Of a DNA stretch of 5,358 bases, positions 1 to 3,881 are shown one piece after another; positions within the stretch are counted from its first letter, which is position 1, and every line of letters starts with the position of its first letter. The notes under the pieces are model-generated. The model saw only the letters and a list, made by a program, of their open reading frames with translations. It was not told the DNA's origin and made no database searches. Made by a program: the position numbers and the translations under genes. This DNA is from Fidelibacterota bacterium (GTDB lineage Bacteria; Fidelibacterota; Marinisomatia; Marinisomatales; TCS56): the NCBI GenBank assembly GCA_013203015.1, contig JABMPO010000018.1, forward strand, positions 1 through 5,358, given 5' to 3'.

Positions 1-102
1 CCGAAAAAGCGTGGCGATCCATTCGCAGAGCAGACTACCCGCAGGTCGCCTAAAGGAAAGAAAAAACCATTTTTCCGCATCGAAAAAGTCGAGGATGATT
101 GA
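1..102 (+). CDS. C-terminal end of an unidentified protein (5' truncated by window edge)
   Basis: Frame 1 is open from the first base to a TGA at 100-102 and gives 33 residues. The tail is strongly charged: it starts PKKRGDPFAEQ, passes through a lysine-rich GKKKPFF stretch and ends in the acidic EKVEDD. Base composition is balanced and similar to the resident genes on the right. Basic, flexible tails like this are common on nucleic-acid-binding proteins such as helicases or RNA-modifying enzymes, but nothing here identifies the family and I assign no function. A perfect hairpin begins 27 bases after the stop and may end the transcript. Reading it as a gene end rests on the open frame and its codon-like composition over only 102 bases. 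Confidence 0.55.
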   Translation, partial: PKKRGDPFAEQTTRRSPKGKKKPFFRIEKVEDD

Positions 103-129
103 TTTAGTAGAATTTATTTGATAGGGTAC

Positions 130-155
130 GTAGGGACAACCGGTGTTGTCCCTAC
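130..155. repeat. Perfect 11-bp inverted repeat (dispersed palindrome or terminator stem)
   Basis: GTAGGGACAAC (130-140) and GTTGTCCCTAC (145-155) are exact reverse complements around a CGGT loop. The hairpin sits shortly after the stop at 102, so it could serve as a transcription end, but no T-run follows directly (the nearest run of T begins about 20 bases on). Its perfect arms and intergenic position also fit a dispersed palindromic repeat of the REP kind. One copy only is seen in this window. Confidence 0.6.
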
Positions 156-194
156 AGTATAATTACGATAGTATTTTTTTGCGGTTTGGGGTCG

Positions 195-212
195 ACAAGC
201 AGGAATGCTTGC
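195..212. repeat. Short imperfect intergenic hairpin
   Basis: ACAAGCA (195-201) faces TGCTTGC (206-212) around GGAA, giving six perfect pairs, CAAGCA with TGCTTG. It lies between a run of seven T and a run of eight A. It may be another small dispersed palindrome; no function is visible. Confidence 0.35.
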
Positions 213-225
213 TGTACAAAAAAAA

Positions 226-256
226 GCCACGGACCTCCGACCCGATAATTACACAT
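226..256 (-). pseudogene. Degenerate second copy of the tRNA-Thr 3' half
   Basis: On the plus strand this stretch starts GCCAC and continues with ACCTCCGACCCG (233-244), identical to 279-290 in the better-preserved tRNA fragment 35 bases further on. The acceptor end is present, but about 12 bases covering one T-stem strand and most of the T loop are missing. After 244 the match decays, with ATTAC the main shared word. It is best read as an older, internally deleted scar of the same tRNA 3' half, from an earlier integration or a local duplication. Confidence 0.55.
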
Positions 257-260
257 TAGA

Positions 261-302
261 GCCACCGAGAGGGCTCGAACCTCCGACCCGTTCATTACGA
301 AT
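261..302 (-). pseudogene. Displaced 3' half of a tRNA-Thr(CGT) gene (att-like scar)
   Basis: Read on the minus strand this holds the anticodon loop (TTCGTAA), the 3' strand of the anticodon stem, the variable region, a fully paired T arm (GGAGG / TTCGAGC / CCTCT) and the acceptor 3' strand CGGTGGC. It matches the intact tRNA-Thr at 1352-1424 in 35 of 42 positions. The match stops just past the anticodon loop: bases 292-302 (TCATTACGAAT) equal 1384-1394, and nothing tRNA-like follows. There is no D arm and no 5' acceptor strand, so it cannot be a working tRNA. The anticodon loop is a known crossover point of tyrosine recombinases that use tRNA genes, so I read this as the far-end attachment scar of the element between 303 and 1394. 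Confidence 0.75.
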
Positions 303-332
303 AGTCGCGTTAATGTTATACATATTTAATTA

Positions 333-358
333 ACAATGAAGTGGTATATATTCATTGT
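333..358. promoter_or_regulatory. Operator-like palindrome upstream of the TPR-like gene
   Basis: ACAATGAA (333-340) and TTCATTGT (351-358) are perfect 8-bp inverted arms around a 10-base A+T-rich spacer. The site lies 50 bases before the ATG at 409, a usual place for a repressor site over a promoter. A TATATT word (346-351) in and beside the spacer could be a -10 element, but I see no -35 at proper spacing, so the promoter itself is not assigned. TATACAT words at 317-323 and 358-364 echo the repeats near the tRNA end. Confidence 0.4.
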
Positions 359-408
359 ATACATGGAGATATGGCAATAAATTCAATTGATGATAAAAAG
401 GTTAAAAA

Positions 409-1161
409 ATGGGATTATTTAGAAGTTTATTAAATTATTTATTTAGTAATAATTATAATTATTCAAAAAAATACGGTCACAGAAATATTAGAGAGGAGGG
501 GGATAAGTGTATTAAATCTGGTAAGATACATGAGGCGTATTGTTTATATGAGAAAGCATATAAACAATCATTGTTGGAGCCATTAAGCTCAATTTCGGTC
601 ATCAAGAAATTAGTAAGAACTGCACATATGCTTAATGATAGCAAATCGGTTAATATGTGGCTCAATGAATTAGATAAGCAGAGCAAGAAAGAGAGTAGAG
701 GAGAATATTCTTTTGAAAGAATTCAAGTGCTTATATCTATTAACAATGTTGATGAGGCAATTGTGGAGCTAAATAAGTCAGATCTACGCTCGATGTCTTT
801 ATTTGATATACACAAAATGCATGGGTATTATGTTAGGTGCTACAAAAAATTAAAACTATATAAGACAGCAATACACAATTATATGTTAAAAAACATATAC
901 TTAGCCAAACACTATAATTCAATCAATAATTTTCATGCATCATTGAGAGGAGATTCACAGACTGGTGAATTTAGCGACTTATTCCATGAAAAAATGGAAA
1001 AAGAATTATTGTCATTATTTAAAAGGGCAAATTATTCAATTCAATATAAAGACTATAAAAACAAGATTTTAGGTATAATAGATAAATCGCTATATAATAG
1101 TAGGGTTCTATCAAACTCGGTAAATGAAAAGCTTGCTCAATACATCAAGGAAGCAATGTAA
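409..1161 (+). CDS. Orphan TPR-like helical repeat protein (250 aa) carried in the tRNA-Thr island
   Basis: I do not recognise a named family. Residues about 24-58 fit the TPR pattern: G31, G38, A43, Y47 and A50 fall at the conserved TPR positions 8, 15, 20, 24 and 27. Weaker repeats of the same kind appear around 100-124 (NNVDEAIVEL) and 137-160 (YKKLKLYKTAIHNY). The last third is lysine-rich and probably helical. There is no signal peptide, no convincing membrane span and no catalytic motif, so a cytoplasmic protein-binding scaffold is the plain reading. The start is backed by AAAAAGG at 395-401, seven bases before ATG. The gene is very A+T-rich and uses AGA, ATA and TTA codons heavily, unlike the genes on the right, which fits horizontal arrival. 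Orphan cargo of small islands often serves in phage defence or host interaction, but nothing here shows that. Confidence 0.8.
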   Translation: MGLFRSLLNYLFSNNYNYSKKYGHRNIREEGDKCIKSGKIHEAYCLYEKAYKQSLLEPLSSISVIKKLVRTAHMLNDSKSVNMWLNELDKQSKKESRGEYSFERIQVLISINNVDEAIVELNKSDLRSMSLFDIHKMHGYYVRCYKKLKLYKTAIHNYMLKNIYLAKHYNSINNFHASLRGDSQTGEFSDLFHEKMEKELLSLFKRANYSIQYKDYKNKILGIIDKSLYNSRVLSNSVNEKLAQYIKEAM

Positions 1162-1183
1162 TGAATTGTTATATAGGTCAATT

Positions 1184-1223
1184 AAATGCTAAACAATTTA
1201 ATGGAAGATCTGATTAGCGTTTG
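1184..1223 (+). terminator. Possible stem-loop end of the TPR-like transcript
   Basis: AAATGCTAA (1184-1192) and TTAGCGTTT (1215-1223) can form a 9-bp stem with one G-U pair around 22 bases, starting 22 bases after the stop codon. The stem is A+T-rich and no true T-run follows (GAATTT), so an intrinsic terminator is only possible. An overlapping 7-bp inverted pair (1181-1187 with 1196-1202) could form instead. Confidence 0.25.
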
Positions 1224-1225
1224 AA

Positions 1226-1345
1226 TTTACATCATCGATTTACATCATCGACTCGGCAAAATCGACCAAAAAAGACCATACATCATGAATACATCATAGT
1301 TTCAAGAAAATATGAGAATATTATAACATGGTGATTATACATCAT
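1226..1345 (+). repeat. Five directly repeated TACATCAT words, including a perfect 13-bp tandem
   Basis: TACATCAT occurs at 1228-1235, 1241-1248, 1279-1286, 1290-1297 and 1338-1345, all in one direction. The first two belong to back-to-back identical 13-mers, TTTACATCATCGA at 1226-1238 and 1239-1251. Start-to-start distances are 13, 38, 11 and 48 bases. The last copy sits inside ATTATA-CATCA-TATAAT (1334-1350), an inverted repeat touching the tRNA 3' end. Clustered same-direction words beside an attachment site resemble the arm-type sites bound by integrase N-terminal domains. A protein-binding iteron set is the other reading. Confidence 0.7.
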
Positions 1346-1351
1346 ATAATG

Positions 1352-1424
1352 AGCCACTGAGAAGACTCGAACTTCCGACCTAGTCATTACGAATGACTTG
1401 CTCTACCAACTGAGCTACAGTGGC
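1352..1424 (-). tRNA. tRNA-Thr (anticodon CGT)
   Basis: A full cloverleaf folds on the minus strand: acceptor GCCACTG with CAGTGGC (7 perfect pairs), TA, D stem GCTC/GAGC with loop AGTTGGTA, anticodon stem AGTCA/TGACT, anticodon loop TTCGTAA, variable region AGGTC, and T arm GGAAG-TTCGAGT-CTTCT with one G-U closing pair. The loop places CGT at positions 34-36, reading the threonine codon ACG. The discriminator base is T, and CCA is not encoded (the next bases are CAT), so the CCA-adding enzyme must finish it. Every stem is intact, so it should be functional. Its 3' half probably belongs to the inserted element, since a diverged second 3' half is left at 261-302. Confidence 0.95.
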
Positions 1425-1726
1425 ATGTTAATTTTTCAATTATCAATTACGACTCACGAGATTCGCACACTAGATTTTTCACCGTAACGAAGCTGCCTGT
1501 CCCGCACATGAGCAGAGCAAATGTCGGGAAGCTACGGTGGCAAAATTAAATTTAGTCAAAAATCGGAGGGGAATTTACTGATTTAATGTGTTTCTGAAAA
1601 CTAATTGTGGCGGAATATTAGCACAAGTGCAGGTCAGGCAATCTGAATTATAAATCACTGAGCTATAGTCAACATATAGTGACATATTTGAAATAGGATA
1701 TTGAAGAATGAAATATAGATATTACT
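1425..1726. other. Intergenic stretch without a supported gene
   Basis: No open frame of credible length or family resemblance is present on either strand. Visible structure is limited to the hairpin at 1480-1539, a small GCAC-AA-GTGC palindrome at 1621-1630, and a 13-base word at 1657-1669 that resembles the tRNA D arm. The microrepeat TCAATTATCAATTA begins near 1436. Part of the segment just upstream of the tRNA must contain its promoter, but I cannot point to clear -35 and -10 elements. Confidence 0.6.
1480..1539. repeat. Long imperfect hairpin (about 60 bases)
   Basis: CACCGT (1480-1485) pairs with ACGGTG (1534-1539), AGCT (1491-1494) with AGCT (1530-1533), and CCCG plus ACAT (1501-1509, one bulged C) with ATGT plus CGGG (1521-1528). 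The three stacked stems are separated by one-sided internal loops and capped by an 11-base loop. T-rich bases precede it and A-rich bases follow. The pattern fits a dispersed palindromic repeat or a structured RNA. As a minus-strand structure it would lie just before the tRNA transcript. Confidence 0.5.
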
Positions 1727-1872
1727 CTAATGTTGTTTGGGCGGCTGATAATATTTTGCCGTTCGCCAGGTGCCGTAAATTTCGCTGAGATAAAAAATCG
1801 CAGTCGCCGATAAATATACCACGCTGCCATTTCCGTAGGCCTGCTTTGTGTCCATTCTGATAGTCATTAATA
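1727..1872 (-). pseudogene. Truncated, frameshifted duplicate of the 3' end of the YidD-fusion gene
   Basis: The minus strand encodes YLSATAIFYLSEIYGTWRTA followed by KYYQPPKQH and a stop at 1727-1729. This lines up with the end of the intact protein at 3171-3833 (YLSATTVFYFGEIYGAWRTA, then KYYQPPKKP). Bases 1743-1770 equal 3187-3214 exactly; the next 50 bases match at 37 positions. Further upstream DYQNGH, matching SYQNDH in the intact gene, lies in a different frame, so there is a frameshift near 1850. Similarity fades by about 1870, just before the fic promoter region. There is no start, signal peptide or YidD motif, so only the last membrane segment survives. It is a relic of a second gene copy or of an insertion that duplicated the gene end. 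Confidence 0.8.
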
Positions 1873-1896
1873 TGTTTATGTCCAATATAAAAGCAT

Positions 1897-1926
1897 TTGC
1901 TGGACACAAATAATTTTGTGTATATT
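1897..1926 (+). promoter_or_regulatory. Sigma70-type promoter of fic
   Basis: TTGCTG (1897-1902) as -35 and TATATT (1921-1926) as -10 are separated by 18 bases, each with a few differences from consensus. Transcription would begin around 1932-1936, leaving a short leader before the ATG at 1954. The -10 to -35 spacer is filled by a perfect palindrome. Confidence 0.5.
1904..1921. promoter_or_regulatory. Operator-like 18-bp palindrome between fic -35 and -10
   Basis: ACACAAA (1904-1910) and TTTGTGT (1915-1921) are perfect 7-bp inverted arms around TAAT. The site fills the promoter spacer, the classic place for a dimeric repressor to block RNA polymerase. A second, wider inverted pair, TTTATGTCCA (1875-1884) with TGGACACAAA (1901-1910), 9 of 10 matching, overlaps the -35 and shares the right arm. 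The Fic protein's own C-terminal winged-helix region is one candidate regulator, by inference only. Confidence 0.5.
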
Positions 1927-1953
1927 GTGCTGTACATAAAAGAGATATAGAAT

Positions 1954-3063
1954 ATGAAGCCGTATATACCCAATGCACTACCTGTTAAAAATCTAAATTA
2001 TGAAAAAATTATTGGATTGGTCGGCCGTGCCAATGCCGAACTTGCCCGCTACGATGGATTGTTACAAGCTATTGTCAATCCGGAAATATTGCTTTCACCT
2101 TTAACTACTAACGAAGCGGTGCTGTCCTCAAAAATTGAGGGAACTCAGGCTACGCTGGATGAAGTTTTGAAATTTGAAGCCGGGATGGATCTGATAGAAG
2201 AGAGAAAAGAGCAGGATGTACAGGAGATTGTAAATTATCGCTCTACTCTAATTTTAGCTGAACAAGAATTAAAAGACCGCCCATTATCTCTTTTTCTGGT
2301 ACGGCAGATGCACAAAGAATTGATGGACAGTGTCAGAGGTGCCAATAAACAACCTGGAGAATTCCGCACTACCCAGAATTGGATCGGAAAATTAGGCACA
2401 CCAATTGATCGGGCTGTATTTGTCCCTCCTGAACCATCAGTCTTGCAGGATTACCTGGGTCTATTTGAAAAATATATTCAAACAGATGACTCTGATATTT
2501 TGATGCAATCTGCAGTAGTTCACGCTCAATTCGAACTATTGCATCCTTTTCTGGATGGGAATGGGCGAATTGGTCGTTTGCTGATCCCGCTATTCCTTTA
2601 TTATAAAAAAGCACTATCGCGTCCAATGTTTTATTTAAGTGCCTATTTAGAAAATTATCGAGATGAATATTATATACATCTTCGAGAAATTTCCGATAAA
2701 AGTGATTGGGATGGTTGGGTGAAGTTTTACTTAAATGCGGTATTGAAGCAATCGATTGCAAATAGTGCCAAAGTAAAAGAAATTCTTGATCATTATTTCA
2801 ATATGCGTGATTATATAGTTGAACGTACCCGATCCCGCTATGCCCATCAATTGCTTGATGCTATATTTGATAAGCCTATTTTCCGTTCCAGCGATATCCA
2901 AATAAAGTCGAAAATACCAAAGCAATCACTTATGCCAATGTTGAAACAGTTGCTGGACGATAAAATATTACTAACTTTACGACCAGCCAGTGGACGGATG
3001 CCCGCGGTTCTTGTTTTTCAAAAACTATTGGAAATTACAGAAGATAAACCAATTCAGTTTTAA
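1954..3063 (+). CDS. fic: Fic family protein (class II AMP-transferase) with C-terminal winged helix
   Basis: Fic proteins usually move AMP from ATP onto a hydroxyl side chain of a target protein (AMPylation); some reverse it or move other groups. The 369 residues show an N-terminal Fic_N-type region (about 1-90) with the inhibitory helix motif S58-S-K-I-E62-G63, which fits [S/T]xxxE[G/N] and makes this a self-inhibited class II protein. The Fic core (about 110-235) has the full catalytic motif at 197-208, with H197, P198, F199, D201, G202, N203, G204, R205, G207 and R208, so it should be active. Residues about 285-360 look like a winged helix-turn-helix. This order and length match the chromosomal SoFic/BT_2513-like type. 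A TAG at 1948-1950 closes the frame upstream, so ATG 1954 is the first possible start; its AGAGA Shine-Dalgarno sequence is weak. It converges on the YidD-fusion gene and is flanked by duplicates of that gene's end. The target is unknown. Confidence 0.95.
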   Translation: MKPYIPNALPVKNLNYEKIIGLVGRANAELARYDGLLQAIVNPEILLSPLTTNEAVLSSKIEGTQATLDEVLKFEAGMDLIEERKEQDVQEIVNYRSTLILAEQELKDRPLSLFLVRQMHKELMDSVRGANKQPGEFRTTQNWIGKLGTPIDRAVFVPPEPSVLQDYLGLFEKYIQTDDSDILMQSAVVHAQFELLHPFLDGNGRIGRLLIPLFLYYKKALSRPMFYLSAYLENYRDEYYIHLREISDKSDWDGWVKFYLNAVLKQSIANSAKVKEILDHYFNMRDYIVERTRSRYAHQLLDAIFDKPIFRSSDIQIKSKIPKQSLMPMLKQLLDDKILLTLRPASGRMPAVLVFQKLLEITEDKPIQF

Positions 3064-3127
3064 ATGTTATTCAGTAGTAATCAGCAGATAATCACTGGCG
3101 GTTAGGCTATTTCAATTTCCCGTTTTA

Positions 3128-3155
3128 GCGGAAAGCAGCTTAAAATCGTTTCCGT
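3128..3155. terminator. Weak hairpin between convergent genes
   Basis: CGGAAA (3129-3134) and TTTCCG (3149-3154) form a 6-bp stem, extendable by one G-U pair, around a 14-base loop in the 107-base gap between the two convergent stop codons. It is flanked by A-rich DNA on the right, so on the minus strand it is preceded rather than followed by a T-run. A bidirectional transcription end would be expected here, but the structure is weak evidence for one. Confidence 0.25.
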
Positions 3156-3170
3156 AAAAAGACAGCTCGA

Positions 3171-3833
3171 TTATGGTTTTTTTGGTGGCTGATAATATTT
3201 TGCCGTTCGCCAGGCACCGTAGATCTCACCGAAATAAAAAACCGTAGTAGCTGATAAGTATATCCCACCAATAATATTATGATCGTTCTGGTAACTTGAT
3301 TGTGCAACGGTACCTAGCAAGGTAACCATTAAGAAACCCATTAGACCGTCCCAGGGTCGACCGGCATAGGCGCGGCCGCTGCCCGGTAAAATAATGGACA
3401 ATGAGGCTGCGAGCAGGGCCGATTTAGCGGAATTATTTGCCGCTTGGGTAGGCACAACCTGGTCGATCAAGCGGCCGTCGGTTGGATTAAATTCACCATT
3501 CATATGCTGGTGATACTGCCAGGCAAATGGATTACAGCGAACGATCCGATCAGCGGTGACGATTGAACCGGCAATTAATCCATGCTGACTAATGGCCTGG
3601 CTGCCATAATTACTGCAACTGGGGGAAAACTGACAGCCCAATCCCGGTAAATTGTAGGATAATCTTTGCCAGAGCGCAATCGGCAAGACCCCTGCTTTCC
3701 GGACCAGGCTCAGTGAGTCGGACGTAAGCAATGTATCGGCGGGGTAGCGGGATTGGGCATTCAGTAGATTACCCGTGATCAAAACGATAGATACGATTGA
3801 TGAAATAAAAGACATGTTCATTAATCTAAGCAT
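3171..3833 (-). CDS. Exported YidD-domain protein with extra C-terminal membrane domain
   Basis: Residues 1-26 form a signal peptide (hydrophobic core about 8-20, likely cleavage after LLNA). Residues about 45-104 carry the YidD (membrane protein insertion efficiency factor) signature: C67-x-F-S-P-S-C73-S, then H84-G-L and R96-x-x-R99-C100-N-P-F, with the three family cysteines kept. Residues about 134-212 form a hydrophobic domain with the ILPGSGRAYAGRPWDG motif (148-163), two or three membrane segments and the end AWRTAKYYQ, like the PGxGxxYxGxxxDG membrane domains found after repeats in FCB-group proteins. Ordinary YidD is a 70-90-residue cytoplasmic-face protein encoded beside rnpA and yidC; here it is 220 residues, apparently exported, and follows an OPT transporter. 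ATG 3833 has a GGGA element about five bases upstream; M5 and M7 are alternative starts. Its gene end is duplicated at 1727-1872. The exact role is unknown. Confidence 0.85.
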   Translation of the reverse strand: MLRLMNMSFISSIVSIVLITGNLLNAQSRYPADTLLTSDSLSLVRKAGVLPIALWQRLSYNLPGLGCQFSPSCSNYGSQAISQHGLIAGSIVTADRIVRCNPFAWQYHQHMNGEFNPTDGRLIDQVVPTQAANNSAKSALLAASLSIILPGSGRAYAGRPWDGLMGFLMVTLLGTVAQSSYQNDHNIIGGIYLSATTVFYFGEIYGAWRTAKYYQPPKKP

Positions 3834-3846
3834 ACTTTCCCGTTAT

Positions 3847-3881
3847 ACTTGTCACTTGTCACTTGTTCCTCGTTCCTCGTC
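3847..3881. repeat. Tandem heptamer microrepeats across the OPT stop codon
   Basis: Two full copies and a partial third of ACTTGTC (from 3847) run straight into two copies of GTTCCTC (3865-3878). The OPT stop codon (3852-3854) lies inside the array, so the transporter's last residues (EERGTSDK) are written by it. Copy number can change by slippage, which would alter the transporter tail and the 18-base spacing to the next gene. Confidence 0.65.

Larger units (their letters stand above)
303..1394. mobile_element. Putative 1.1-kb integrated element at tRNA-Thr, no integrase visible
   Basis: The segment is bounded by the shared core TCATTACGAAT, inside the tRNA fragment at one end and inside the intact tRNA-Thr at the other. 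It is markedly richer in A+T than the resident genes. It holds one 250-codon gene, an operator-like palindrome before that gene, and five TACATCAT repeats close to the tRNA end. Integration of this type replaces the tRNA 3' half and pushes the old half to the other end, which is the arrangement seen. No recombinase gene fits in the interval, so it would be a deletion remnant or a small element mobilised in trans. The boundaries are inferred from where similarity ends. Confidence 0.55.

Noticed and set aside
130..350. Possible CRISPR-like repeat set from the repeated ACCTCCGACCCG word and nearby palindromes
   Set aside because: There are only two copies of the word, both explained as tRNA-Thr 3' halves, with no regular repeat-spacer pattern and no cas genes.
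477..686. 69-codon minus-strand frame inside the TPR-like gene
   Set aside because: It is antisense to a gene with a good ribosome-binding site and TPR pattern, and has no support of its own.
1161..1217. An 18-codon reading frame (MNCYIGQLNAKQFNGRSD) whose ATG overlaps the stop of the TPR-like gene as TAATG
   Set aside because: The stop-start overlap suggests translational coupling, but the frame is tiny, matches nothing I know and falls in A+T-rich DNA where such frames arise by chance.
1188..1223. Words resembling integron attC ends (CTAAAC ... GCGTTTG) after the TPR-like gene
   Set aside because: The 7-bp core consensus is not met on both sides and the expected R'/L' boxes are missing; a plain inverted repeat explains the pattern.
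1657..1669. ACTGAGCTATAGT, 12 of 13 identical to the tRNA-Thr 5' region at 1409-1421, possibly a tRNA 5' remnant
   Set aside because: Only 13 bases match, with no acceptor or anticodon arm around it; the TAGCTCAGT word is so common that chance is likely.
1727..1978. Apparent 83-codon minus-strand frames overlapping the start of fic
   Set aside because: Only the C-terminal part is meaningful, as the remnant of the yidD-fusion gene; the N-terminal parts are antisense to the fic leader and promoter and have no start signals.
2369..2761. 130-codon minus-strand frame inside fic
   Set aside because: It is fully antisense to the catalytic core of a clear Fic gene and shows no family features.
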